64,000 bases of DNA, taken from contig JAWZYV010012393.1 of the NCBI GenBank assembly GCA_038373885.1, positions 119,905-183,904 on the forward strand. The letters are read 5' to 3'. Position 1 is the stretch's first letter. Every line of letters starts with the position of its first letter. This stretch comes from Cheiracanthium punctorium. Its lineage: Eukaryota; Arthropoda; Arachnida; Araneae; Cheiracanthiidae. The notes under the pieces are model-generated. The model made no database searches, was not told where the DNA came from, and worked only from the letters and a program-made list of their open reading frames with translations. Positions 1-10,890 of this stretch are shown piece after piece. The position numbers and the translations under genes are program-made.

Positions 1-420
1 GATTGCAATCTAAATACTGTTACGAATTTTCGGGACAAACTACTGTTCTGATGTTTAAAATAGTTCAAAATTCGTATCCTACGCGTCAAATAGTTAAATT
101 TTGCCTTTTGTTGCATCAAAATCGGTCAACTAGAATTGGAGATACGGAGGTTTCGGTTTCTCTATTCAATTCTATTGCAGTTTCTAGAAATCTCGAGAAA
201 TATTGGTCCTAGGCCTTCGGTAACTTCACTTTTGGGGACTTATTTTTGGCACCAAATTTGGCAATATTTCTCTAAAACTGGACAAGCTTTGTGAAATTTT
301 GGTCATTTGTCGCGATTTTCCCTATGGGGTTTGTAAAGTTAGTTTTTCTGCATCAACATGCATAATAGTCTAATATTTCTCTTCTATGACGTAATCAAAA
401 TTCCCGCTTTATGTTGAATG

Positions 421-476
421 TTCGAGAAATACATTCTTCTAGAAGCTCCTTGTAGCTTCTGCGACACCTATAAATA
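421..476 (+). promoter_or_regulatory. LTR promoter: heat-shock-element-like motifs and TATA box
   Basis: TTCGAGAA (421-428) and TTCTAGAA (437-444) match the nGAAnnTTCn heat-shock-element pattern. They are followed by TATAAATA at 469-476. The inverted LTR copy keeps TTCTAGAA and a TATAAAAG box at the same spacing (first motif there TTCGAGAG). Conservation in both copies suggests the real U3 promoter. Heat or stress control is inference. Confidence 0.5.
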
Positions 477-825
477 CAGGTACGACAGATATCGTGTCCC
501 CCAGCCAGTGTTCATCGAGCTCTCTTTGAGTGAGTTTGTTGCGTTACGCTTTGTATTGACGTTATGGAAACGGTGTTTTAGCTTGCTTTTCGAAGCTAAT
601 TTTTAAGTGCTGTGTGTATATGTTTCATTGCTGAGATTTGAGGGACTGTTAGTGTTATCCCTCGTATATTTTCCACTGAATTTTACCTGTGGAAGTGTTT
701 TATTTTATGTGAGAAATACAGCATTTGTGAAAGCTTTCGATCTAATCGGTCTGTTAGAAGCACATTACTGTCTAATTGTGCTTGTGATTTTTGTACAGCT
801 GATTGTTCGACGAAGTTATAGAAGC

Positions 826-831
826 AATAAA
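826..831 (+). terminator. LTR polyadenylation signal
   Basis: AATAAA lies about 100 bp before the LTR 3' end and is conserved in the inverted LTR copy at 20922-23221. This position is expected for the R/U5 poly(A) signal of an LTR. Confidence 0.55.
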
Positions 832-1078
832 GCTTGTGTTCCATCCTGACAAGTGGACTTTTTACTGGGATTTTCTACACCAACTGGACTTTAGAACGAC
901 GAACCCAGAAACTAGGAGATTATTCTGCCACAATATGCACGAATGGAAATGTAGAAAACTCTTCCTGTACTTGGCGTAGCACACTCTTATGTTACACATC
1001 TGCATGCTACACATATACGATTTAGTAAGTCTGACCTCAGACAGATTTTAATAGAGCTTGACTATAACCCTCTGCTTG

Positions 1079-1267
1079 CAGGGCCCGATTATGACTAACA
1101 GGGGCCCCGTGCATTGATGGATTTGGGGGGGGGCGATCTATGAAATTTGTTTTATTTTTAATAAAATTTTGATATATTGTTCAGAAGAATATTTGAAATT
1201 GGGGCCCTTTCGAGCCGGGGGGGCTCTGGGCAAAGTCCCGATTTGCCCATGCGATAAGAAGGTCCTG
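1079..1267. mobile_element. hAT-type MITE
   Basis: A 189-bp non-coding element with CAGGGCCC at one end and GGTCCTG at the other is flanked by a perfect 8-bp duplication TCTGCTTG (1071-1078 and 1268-1275). CAGG-type ends plus an 8-bp duplication are typical of hAT transposons. The inner part of the TIRs is poorly matched, and there is a G-run near 1125. Confidence 0.7.
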
Positions 1268-1730
1268 TCTGCTTGAAAAGATCAGTACTCTAAAATTAGT
1301 TTTACTTCTTTTTCTGCATTATGCCAGAAAATGAAATTAAAACATATAATTTAAAATTTCAATATTTATATGGTCCCTTAACGGTTTACCATTACGGGAC
1401 ATTTTTAAACGTGGAAAAGTGGCTTAAGTCACAATGTTTGCTACTTCATAAATCGATGAATTTTGGTCGTAGAAGGAAGAATTGTTTTTATTTTGCATGA
1501 AATTGCATAAAAATTTTTTTCTAAATATAACTGATAGGACCATATAAAAATTTAAATTTCGTAATTTTTATAGAAATTAAATTATTGACTTTGATTGCTT
1601 CTGATGTAATAGATTATACATTTTAAAGCATTTTTGGAATTGGAACTATATGTCTCTGACAAACGGTTTAAGAAATAGCCATTGGACAGCGTTACCACTG
1701 GACACCCTGTACATTTAATTTATGCAGTTT

Positions 1731-1976
1731 TGTAAGATTGGCGTATTTAGCAGCGCAAAACATTTCATTTCAAGGTGGTGGAAAATATCCAAGCGGTGCC
1801 ATTTTAAATATCCATATATCCAATATAGCAATATCTTATAAATCCTCCATGGTTCTGTCTCCTGAAAAACATCAAACTGTGTAATCCCGAGGAGTTATTT
1901 AGAATCACTTTAATTGTGACAGAACGCAGTTGCAGAGTTTGCAAATTTCTGGCATTTTTTAAATTTATGACGCCAC
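1731..1976 (+). repeat. Dispersed repeat, copy 1 of 2
   Basis: About 245 bp matching 60276-60503 in the same orientation, with shared blocks such as GATTGGCGTA, GGAAAATATCCAA, AACATCAAACTGTGTAATC and TTTTTAAATTTATGA. It has no ORF and no clear termini or target duplication. Bases 1276-1730 and 1977-2020 show nothing recognisable. Confidence 0.55.
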
Positions 1977-2026
1977 TGTTTAACTGCCGTAAAAGATACC
2001 CCGGTTGGTTGAGGGAGTTAATTTAG

Positions 2027-2188
2027 CATAGTTGCCAACTCTTCCGATTTTTTCGGAAGATTTCCCCCCACTAATTTTTACTTACGAATTTGAGCTTAAA
2101 ATAAGTCCAAAATTTTATTGTAAAATAAAACTGTTTGAAGATTGTGGTGAAAAATCTTCCGGAAAAACCGGAACAGTTGGCAGCTATG
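2027..2188. mobile_element. Short TIR MITE (162 bp)
   Basis: The ends are near-perfect inverted repeats of about 38 bp (CATAGTTGCCAACTCTTCCG at left; reverse complement of the right end CATAGCTGCCAACTGTTCCG). They are flanked by the direct repeat ATTTAG (2021-2026 and 2189-2194). If the TA inside CATAG is instead the duplication, it would be a Tc1/mariner-type MITE. The whole sequence can fold into a hairpin. It is non-coding. Confidence 0.65.
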
Positions 2189-2194
2189 ATTTAG

Positions 2195-2887
2195 ATATTT
2201 CGCAGAGTAGTTTTCAAACAGTATCTTATTAAAACTTATAAAGACGTTGAAAATTTTTTTGCTTTCTAAAGGACCCTATGGAGGAACGTAATACAACGTT
2301 AAAATAAAACTATACTCGCAACATCCCTAATAGCACAACCGTCCCCTGTGACTGAAATGCGACCACACAATACTGTCACAATAGAGTTACAAACAGTCGC
2401 TGCGACTCCGTAGCAAAGTCACCACACAGTCCCTATGTCCTCTCGTTGTGTATTCACATTGCGACCCTTCAGAGAAATCGCTTTGGGACAGTTTTGCGGC
2501 ATCGAAAAAATTCGGGGAAAAAGAGTTACCGAGAACATGCACTAGATGGCAGCACCAAACTCTCAGGCAAGGAAACGCTGAGAACCAGTATAGAAACCTC
2601 GACGAACTGGTTCATAGACCAGCACGTTACCTCAGCGCTGTGATTATCTTGCTGGGGATGCTTTAAAAATAAACTGATTGCTGCAGAAGTTTTTTTCACT
2701 GATAGAAAGCCACTGAGTGTTTTAGACTGCATTTTTATGATATATCACAAATAATTCTTTTGGAGGGACAGGTAAGTATTACATTATGCTCTGTGGGTAT
2801 CTCTGTAACTATAGAACCGAATAAAAAAAATTTTCAATAATAGAAAGCTCCTATTCCTGAGTATTAAAGGCCATGTTACATGTTATA
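2195..2887. other. Unassigned non-coding stretch
   Basis: Two short overlapping open frames around 2446-2666 have no recognisable motif and an opposite-strand shadow. I see no promoter, repeat or gene that can be supported. Confidence 0.4.
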
Positions 2888-4890
2888 TACAGTGAAACAT
2901 CCAATGTTGACCATCTCTCTACGTTGACCACCTCTCTATGTTGACCGAAATTTGTTAATCTGAATGGTCACAGTGCATTTTCAATGAAGATTTACTTCTC
3001 TATGTTGACCACTTCCGTAAGTTGTACGTTAACCACTTTTTAGTAGGTTTTAGTCTCTGTAACTTGACCTCTGATGTTTTCTTGAACTTGCTTTACCCTT
3101 CGTTTGTTCTCCAGCTTCAGCTCGAGCTTATTCCAGAATGTCCCGTTGCTATTATCAACCACGGAACTGGTACCCAAAAATGCAGATGAGATTATGATTG
3201 GTCGAAACCCGTAGGCGAGTGCCTTAAGCTTTTAGTTAATCGTGTATCGCTCGCATGTGAAACATATTTTGTTCTTTTCTTCTAGACGTCGCGTTGTGAC
3301 GGGACCGGTCGAATTGTGTATTTGCCAATTGCCATTGAAAATGGCGCACAGAAATTAAAGGAGAAAGTGGATCTTCTTAATTTTATGGAAAGCAGCAGCC
3401 AAAGAAAGAGTGCGGAAAAATTTGGTGTGAGCAAGACAACTGTGAGCAACATTTTAAAATGCAAGGAAAAATATCAGGAAAGATATTCTTCTGAAAACGG
3501 GGGAAACCAAAGAAAACGCAGAAAAACATGTCTCGACACTGCGAACGAAGCCAATTTCAGTTGGTTTAAAGAGATGAGATCAATCAATGCAATAATATCG
3601 GGACCTATGCTTCAGGAATTAGCAAAAAAATTGCAAAAGGATTCAAAATATAGGACTTCCGAGCGCCAGCAGGTTGGCTGGAAAAATTCAAATTAAGATA
3701 CGAGATTTCTCAAAAAGTTTTGCGTGAGGAATGGAATGAGGTTTCAGCTGAAGTGGTGGAGAAGTTTATTGAAAAATTCCCACAGTTTACTAAAGGTTTT
3801 AAAGATGAGGATATCTTTAATGCTGATCAGTGTGGTCTCTTCTTTAAAACAATGCCTGAAAGTCTAGTAATGAAGGTTGACACTTGCAAAAGAGGAAAAC
3901 TTTCAAAACAGCGTTCTACTGTTCTTCTATGTGCTAGTATGACAGTGGAAAAACTGAAGCCTATGGTGATCAGCAAATCCGCAGAACTTCATGCATTTAA
4001 AAATGTAAAATCTAAAGACCTTCCTGTTTTTTGGAAAGCGAATAAATCCGCTTGGATGACCTGTGCTTTGTTTAACGAGTGGGTTAGAGAAATTGACGCA
4101 GAAATGAGGAAAAAGAAGCGGTCTATTTTACTTACCGTGTACAACTGCCCGAGCCACCCGAAAATGAATAATTTCCAAAATGTGAAGCTAAAATGTTTGC
4201 CTCCAAAAACTACTTCGAAAACCCAACCTTTAGATCAAGGTATTTTTCAGTCCTTCAAAGTGAACTACAGAGCTCAACTTCTGGAATGGGTGATCATGAA
4301 AGCACAAACCTGTGGTCCTTCTGCATTGGCATCGTCAGCAGCTGCGTCAGTAAATGCTTTGAATGCTGATCATTGGATTAATTCTGCTTCGTATAAAGTT
4401 ACGCAAGCCACGATTAAGAACTGCTTTTTGATGTGGAAGCTGGGGAAGATGATGTGGAAGATGAAGAAAGCTGGATTTGTTACAGATAGAACATCGGTGC
4501 AAGAGCATGATCTTCCTCTATCTCCCTTGCCAGTTTTTGAGTTGATTTTGAAGATTATGTTACCAATGACAATGAGTTAGTAACATCTGTTCAACCAGAC
4601 CCAGAGGCAATCTTCAATGAGATACTCTAAGTAACTAAGCACAGTGAGGACTCTAAGGTACAAGAAATGGACGGCGAAGAGGATGATGATCCAAGTGATG
4701 ACGAAACTGAAAAGTACCCAACTCTGAGCGAAAACGATGTAAAGCGCATGATGGAGCAACTTAAAGATTTCGCTACAAACAAACAAACAGACAAACTTTC
4801 ACATTTATGTAATAGATTGTTGCTTTTTACACATCACAAAACAATGGGTTATTTTTTGAAACAGCAGCCCCAATCACTAAAGCTATGAGC
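2888..4890 (+). mobile_element. Tigger/pogo DNA transposon, right end missing
   Basis: The left terminus is TA (2888-2889) followed by CAGTGAAACATCC and repeated TCTATGTTGACCAC-type subterminal motifs up to about 3030, the usual layout of Tigger ends. A degenerate pogo-family transposase follows at 3316-4888. I could not find the matching right terminal inverted repeat between 4890 and 5500, so the right boundary is approximate and the element looks truncated. Confidence 0.75.
3316..4888 (+). pseudogene. Tigger/pogo DDE transposase, broken
   Basis: The first piece (3316-3696) has a psq-type helix-turn-helix (SSQRKSAEKFGVSKTTVSNI) followed by the start of a CENP-B-type DNA-binding domain. A frameshift near 3655 moves the reading to the frame of 3720-4580, which holds the DDE_1 core. 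The first catalytic Asp is in NADQCGLFF. The third is in QPLDQG. The second position, normally VDNCPAH-like, reads VYNCPSH, so Asp is replaced by Tyr at 4140-4142. Spacing from this position to the third Asp (30 residues between) is normal for the family. A second shift near 4560 leads to the acidic C-terminal piece at 4667-4888. With two frameshifts and a lost catalytic residue it cannot encode an active enzyme. Confidence 0.85.
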
Positions 4891-5468
4891 CGTCCCTGGC
4901 ACACAGTGTGAGAAATCACGAAAAAACATATGCGCGTTTTAACCGTCTTCCTCTTCTAATTCGCACAAGGAGCCTTTTCATACTGATGGACGTTTTAAAA
5001 CTGTAAATCACTTTCCCCTCTATCTTGTTCCGTTTTCGAATAGAAATGCAAACTCTGCAATTTTCAACCGGTTGGCACAGTAGATGATTCCATTCAGTAG
5101 CGCATGACTACTTTACTATACCTAGACATCACATTTATTAATACAGCAGCAGCCATTGCAAAGTAAAGAGGTTGGCAGTCCTGGATTTTAGTGGGTATAT
5201 AGTATTGAATCTCATTATATCAATTACAGTCAGGCATGAAAGTGCAAGCTGATCAAAAAAGCTGAAAAGCTGAACTCTACCCGAATACAAAATTTAACGT
5301 GAAAAAAAATTATATATATATATATATATATACATATACGTATGTGTATATATAAAACATATGTATATATATATATAGTTGAACATTAATTAAAATTACA
5401 ACAAAATTATAGTTGCTTCACATGTTATCCAGCGCTTAAAAAAAGCAGCATAAAAGAAAACATGCGTT
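4891..5468. other. AT-rich non-coding stretch with TA microsatellite
   Basis: No gene is seen. A TA-rich microsatellite with interruptions runs from about 5310 to 5380. Confidence 0.5.
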
Positions 5469-5891
5469 TAATAATATATAGAAAATTAAATAGAAAACAC
5501 CTCCCAAGCAAGTCATTGTTAAAACAACAAAAAAATGTAAAATGCATTGCCCTCTTCAGAGGGGGAAATGCACAATAGTACACCATAGGTTTCGAACTCA
5601 CAGCCTGAGATTTTGCCAAGGTACACCTCTGAGATTTGCCTGTTACAGTTTATATCTCGAATTAAAATTGTACACTTTTATAAATATATTTAAACTGTTT
5701 TAATACTTTTAAATCTATCTTTCCAAACTACAGTCTTGAATACAATACATTACCTTGGCAAAATCTCAGGCTATGAGTTCGAAACCTATGGTGTACTATT
5801 GTGCATTTCCCCCTCTGAAGAGGACAATGCATTTTACATTTTTTTGTTGTTTTAACAATGACTGGCTTGGGGGGTGTACTATTGAATTTTC

Positions 5892-5902
<11 letters not shown>
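5469..5902. repeat. Inverted repeat with arms of about 150 bp
   Basis: Arms 5469-5623 and 5751-5902 are reverse complements with only a handful of mismatches (for example CCTTGGCAAAATCTCAGGCT against AGCCTGAGATTTTGCCAAGG, apart from one variant base nearby). They are separated by 127 bp. Apparent short open frames in each arm are mirror copies of each other, so I treat them as non-coding. It could be a foldback element or an inverted duplication. Confidence 0.75.

Positions 5903-5940
<38 letters not shown>
5895..5940. repeat. (TA)n microsatellite
   Basis: About 22 TA dinucleotides in a row, directly beside the right arm of the inverted repeat. Confidence 0.9.
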
Positions 5941-5942
<2 letters not shown>

Positions 5943-6093
5943 TGTATACATTTTCTCACCAGCCAGTACACTATATTCTTATAAGAAGGGTCAATTTATG
6001 GTGGAAAAAAAGGTAACCAAATTCTTACAGATTGAAAAACAACTGTTTTTGTACAGTAATTTCTTCCAGTAATATATCACTCTATTCTTAAAA

Positions 6094-8350
6094 AATCTGA
6101 TGTGTCCAACACATGACTTCCTTGCACGTCTATTAAATCAAAAGTATTTTCGGCGCACTTCCTCCAAACTTATTTGTTTGAAAGAGATAAAATATCAATA
6201 ATAGTAAGGTTCAGCGATTTCTAGCCAAATATTTCGATATCGCCAAGCTGAGTTCAATTTGAAAGATTTCCTTCTGACACTTTATTTGGCGATATTTCAC
6301 CAAAAGCCGACAAACTTGAGATAGTTTGCGAGATTTTGGGGATAGCCAAAGTAGTCATTGACCACAGACGTTCAATGAATTGAATGAATGCATCCATAAA
6401 CCTCAATGTATTTAAAGTCATTTGGCTCACCCTGTAAATAAATTCCTAGTCGATTGTTGTCGAAAAAGATATTGAAAACAGTTAGATATTACAATAGTTC
6501 TAAATACAAAAGTTCAAAATTCTACGGGTTAAAAATTTAAGAGTTATACAAAATACGAAATAATTTTTGGCGCCAAATTTGGGGATATTTCGGCGAAACT
6601 CGTCAGTGTCGACGACATTTGGCGAGATTTTAAGCATGGACCAAACAATGACAGATTATCGCCAAATTTGGCGATATTTTGCTAAAAATCACCAAGAACG
6701 ATGACAAATGGCGATACTTTGGGCATGGACCAAATGACTGACTATCGCCAAATTTGGCGATATTTTGGAAAAACTCGCCAAGGTCGAGAACAGACGGCGA
6801 GATTTTAGGCATGTACCAAACAATGACTGTCTACAGTTGTATTATATTGAAGATGTCCATAGACATTAAAGTACTGAAATTCTTTTCGGTGGTCCTGTAA
6901 ATAAACTCTCCAGTAGATTGGAACCAAAAATCGAGATGCACAACTAGATGTTACAACAATCTTATATATGGAATTTAATAATAATTTTTGAGATTTGAGA
7001 GTGAAATATGCACACACGTACACCAAAAGTCGCCAAGCTTGGCGACTTTTGGCATAGTTCTCGAGGGAGGCACGTGACCGTGGTCGGACTATTACCTAAC
7101 TTATGTGGTAGGACGGTATTGTGCTTGAAATGGATGAATGCCCCTAAAATTGCCATTGAACGTAATGTATTGGAAATCTTTTGAGTGTTCCTGTAGCAGA
7201 ACTATAAATGATAAAGACACTTCTTTTAATGGAGAAATTAATTTTCTAACTCTTAACAGCATACATCACTTCTGAGTCGTTTGAAATAGCCCAATACCTC
7301 TAAAAAACGCTTTGATGAATTTCGGCCCATAGAGCGTAATGTATTTCGAATCTTTTGGACGGTTCTGTTGATAAACTATAAAGTGGAATGGAACCAAAAG
7401 GGGAGGTGCACAACTAGATGTTACAACTATCCAAAATATGAAGTTTCGACATTCTACGCCTAATAGTTTTTGAGATATGCGAGTTTAACGAATTTCGGCC
7501 CATTGAACGTAATGTTTTTCGAATGTTTTGGGCGGTCCTGTTGATAAACTATCCAGTCGAATGGAACCAAAAGGGGAGGTGCACAACTAGATGTTACAAC
7601 TATCCAAAATATGAAGTTTCGACATTCTTCGCCTAATAGTTTTTGAGTTAGGCGAGTTTAATGAATTTCGGCCTATTGTGAGCGTAATGTATTTTCGAAT
7701 ATTTTGGGCGGTCCTGTAGATAAACTATCCAGTCGAATGGAACCGAAAGGGGAGATGCACAACTAGATGTTACAGCTATCCAAAATATGAAGTTTCGACA
7801 TTCTACGTTTAATAGTTTTTGAGATATGCGAGTTGAATTTCGGCCCATTGAACGTAATGTTTTTCGAATGTTTTGGGCGGTCCTGTAGACAAACTATCCA
7901 GTCGAATGGAACCAAAAGGGGAGGTGCACAACTAGATGTTACAACTATCCAAAATATGAAGTTTTGACATTCTACGCCTAATAGTTTTTGAGTTAGGCGA
8001 GTTTAATGAATTTCGGCCCACAGAGCGTAATGTTTTTCGAATCTTTTGGGCGGTCCTGCACATAAACTATCCATTTGATTGCGATCAAAAAGGTGTTGCA
8101 CAACTAGATCATAGAAAAATCCTAAATATCAAATTTCAACATTCTACGACCAATAGCTTTTGAGATATGCGAGTTACATACATACGTACGTACGTACGTA
8201 CAGACGGCATGGAAAAACTGGCCACAATAGACTCGCCGCTGGTCAAAATGAGTTGCAAACGCGTTAATAGGATCGTGCATGCTAGCCTACGATGAGATGC
8301 ATCGAAAAAATTCTTAAAATTAAATTTAGAGGTAGTCAAAATCGGTTTTT
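6094..8350 (-). repeat. Composite foldback-like repeat, copy 1 (inverted)
   Basis: This is a non-coding unit shared with 8351-10850 and 10891-12692 but in reverse. Its outer end carries GATGTGTCCAACACATG next to ACTTCCTTGCACGTC. Reading inward come three CGCCAAATTTGGCG-bearing 87-bp units (about 6560-6830), an AAGTCGCCAAGCTTGGCGACTT palindrome region near 7030, five tandem units of about 173 bp (about 7330-8170), a (TACG)n tract at about 8180 and an AT-rich part. It stops before the ACTTCC head and abuts the head of copy 2. All short open frames inside are repeat artefacts. Confidence 0.8.
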
Positions 8351-8597
8351 ACTTCCTTGTACGTAGTATAAGGAAGTAATGTGATCCCGAAAAATTTCGG
8401 GGGCCAAATTTCGACGAAAAAAACCGATTTTGACAACCTCTAAATTTAATTTTAAGAATTTTTTCAATGCATCTCATCGTAAGCTAGCATGCACGATCAT
8501 ATAAACGCGTCTGCAACTCATTTTGACCAGCGGCGAGTCTATTGTGGCCAGTTTTTCCATACCGTCTGTACGTACGTACGTACGTACGTATGTATGT

Positions 8598-9640
8598 AAC
8601 TCGCATATCTCAAAAACTATTGGTCGTAGAATGTTGAGATTTGATTTTTAGGATTGTTCTATGATCTAGTTGTGCACCTCCCCTTTTGGTCGCAATCGAA
8701 TGGATAGTTTATGTACAGGACCGCTCAAAAGATTCGAAATGCATTACGCTCTATGGGCCGAAATTCATTAAACTTGCATATCTCAAAAACGATTAGGCGT
8801 AGAATGTCGAAACTGCATATTTTGGATATTTGTAACATCTAGTTGTGCACCTCCCCTTTTGGTTCCATTCGACTGGGTAGTTTAACTACAGGACCTCCCA
8901 AAATATTCGAAATACATTACGCTCTATGGAGCGAAATTCATTAAACTCGCATATCTCAAAAACTATTGGTCGTAGCATGTTGAAACTTTATATTTAGGAT
9001 TGCTGTAACATCTAGTTGTGCACCTCCCTTTTTGGTTCCATTCGACTGGATAGTTTATCTACAGGACCGCCCAAAAGATTCGAAATACATTACGCTCTAT
9101 GGAGTGAAATTCATTAAACTCGCATATCTCAAAAACTATTGGTCGTAGAATGTTGAAACTTTATATTTAGGATTGCTGTAACATCTAGTTGTGCACCTCG
9201 CCTTTCGGTTCCATTCGACTGGATAGTTTATCTACAGGACCGCCCAAAAGATTCGAAATACATTACGCTCTTTGGAGCGAAATTCATTAAACTCGCATAT
9301 CTCAAAAACTATTGGTCGTAGAATGTTGAAACTTTATATTTAGGATTGCTGTAACATCTAGTTGTGCACCTCCCCTTTCGGTTCCATTCGACTGGATAGT
9401 TTATCTACAGGACCGCCCAAAAGATTCGAAATACATTACGCTCTATGGGCCGAAATTCATTAAACTCGCATATCTGAAAAACTATTAGGCGTAGAATGTT
9501 GAAACTCTATACTTAGGATTGCTGTCACATCTACTTGTGCCGCTCCACTTTCGGTTCGATTCGACTGCATATTTTATCTACAGGGCGGCTCAAAAGTTTC
9601 TAAATACATTACGCTCTATGGGCCGAAATTCATTACAGCG
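8598..9640 (+). repeat. 173-bp tandem array (six units)
   Basis: Units start near 8600, 8774, 8947, 9120, 9293 and 9466. Each contains CTCGCATATCTCAAAAACTA, TAACATCTAGTTGTGCACCT, GGTTCCATTCGACTGGATAG and ATTCGAAATACATTACGCTC. The same array has five units in the inverted copy (about 7330-8170) and about two in the third copy (11130-11470). Confidence 0.8.
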
Positions 9641-10114
9641 TATTTTAGTGGTATTGGGCTATTTCAAACGACTCAGATGTGATATATGCTGTTAAGAGTT
9701 ACAAAATGAATTTCTCCATTAAAAAAAGTGTCTTTATCATTTATAGTTCAGCTACAGGAACACTCAAAAGATTTCCAATACATTACGGTCAATGGCAATT
9801 TTAGGGGCATTGATCCATTTCAAGCACAATGCCGTCCTACCACATAAGTTAGGTAATGGTCCGACCAAGGTCACGTGACTCCCTCATGAACTATCCAAAA
9901 GTCGCCAAGCTTGGCGACTTTTGGTGTACTTGTGTGCATATTTAACTCTCAAATCTCAAAAAATATTATGAAATTTCATATATTAGATTGTTGTAACATC
10001 TAGTTGTGCATCTCGATTTTTGGTTCCAATCTACTGGAGAGTTTATTTACAGAACCACCGAAAAGAATTTCAGTACTTTAATGTCTATGGACATCTTCAA
10101 TATAATACAACTGT

Positions 10115-10390
10115 AGACGGTCATTTTTTGGTACATACCCAAAATCTCGCCGTCTGTCCTCGGCCTTGGCAAGTTTTGGCGAAATATCGCCAAATTTGGC
10201 GATATTCAGTTATTTGGTCCATGCCAAAAATATCGTCATTTGTCATCGTTCTTGGCAAGTTTTGGCGAAATATCGCCATATTTGGCGATAATCTGTCATT
10301 GTTTGGTTCATGTTTAAAATCTCGCCAAATGTCGTCGAAATTGACGAGTTTCGCCGAAATATCGCCAAATTTGGCGCCAAAAATTATTTG
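10115..10390 (+). repeat. 87-bp units carrying CGCCAAATTTGGCG palindromes
   Basis: Three consecutive units, each with a CAT(G/A)CCCAAAATCTCGCC-type start, a TTGGCGAG or TTGGCAAG stretch and ATCGCCAAATTTGGCGAT or a variant. The same triple occurs at about 6560-6830 (reversed) and 11975-12235. The dyad symmetry resembles an iterated protein-binding site, which is inference. Confidence 0.65.
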
Positions 10391-10890
10391 GTATTTTGTA
10401 TAACTGTAAAACTTTAACCCGTAGAATTTTGAACTTTTGTATTTAGAACTATTGTAATATCTAACTGTTTTCAATATCTTTTTTGACAGCAATCGACTGA
10501 GAATTTATTTACAGGGTTTGCCAAATGACTTTAAATACATTTAGGTGTATGAATGCATTCAATTCATTGAATGTCTGTGGTCAATGACTACTTTGGCTAT
10601 CCCCAAAATCTCGCAGACTATCTCAAGTTTGTCGGCTTTAGGTGAAATATCGCCCAATAAAGTGTTAGAAGGAAATCTTTCAAATTGAACTCAGCTTGGC
10701 GATATCGAAATATTTGGCTAGAAATCGCTAAATCTTACTATTATTGATATTTTATCTCTTTCAAAGAAATAAGTTTAGAGGAAGTGCGTCGAAAATATTT
10801 TTGATCTGATAGACGTGCAAGGAAGTCATGTGTTGGACACATCAGATTTTTTTCCATTATTGCAGTTTTGATTTTATTCATTCATTTATT

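Larger units (their letters stand above)
18..932 (+). mobile_element. Solo LTR of a retrotransposon (copy A)
   Basis: A 915-bp sequence begins TGTTACG and ends CCACA, giving TGT...ACA termini. It is repeated in reverse at 20922-23221, where the same termini are flanked by a perfect ATAT duplication. Here the flanks are ATAC and ATAT, a one-base mismatch. It contains a TATA box at 469-476 and an AATAAA signal at 826-831, so U3, R and U5 can be recognised. No gag or pol lies next to it, so it reads as a solo LTR left by recombination. TGT...ACA ends and a 4-bp duplication suit a Ty3/gypsy-type element, which is an inference. Confidence 0.75.
8351..10850 (+). repeat. Composite foldback-like repeat, copy 2 (most complete)
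   Basis: It starts with the near-palindrome ACTTCCTTGTACGTAGTATA...AGGAAGT and ends GACGTGCAAGGAAGT followed by CATGTGTTGGACACATC. The two ends therefore share about 15 bp as inverted repeats (ACTTCCTTG[T/C]ACGT). Order: AT-rich head, (TACG)n at about 8570-8590, six units of about 173 bp, unique middle, SbfI-like region absent, GTCGCCAAGCTTGGCGAC palindrome at about 9900, three 87-bp units with CGCCAAATTTGGCG, tail. No coding capacity is seen, so it would depend on proteins from elsewhere if it is mobile. Confidence 0.8.

Noticed and set aside
2446..2732. Overlapping open frames of 60-72 residues on both strands
   Set aside because: No homology that I recognise and all are mutually overlapping shadows.
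8598..9640. CRISPR-like regular array
   Set aside because: Units are contiguous 173-bp repeats with no variable spacers, and the DNA is eukaryotic.
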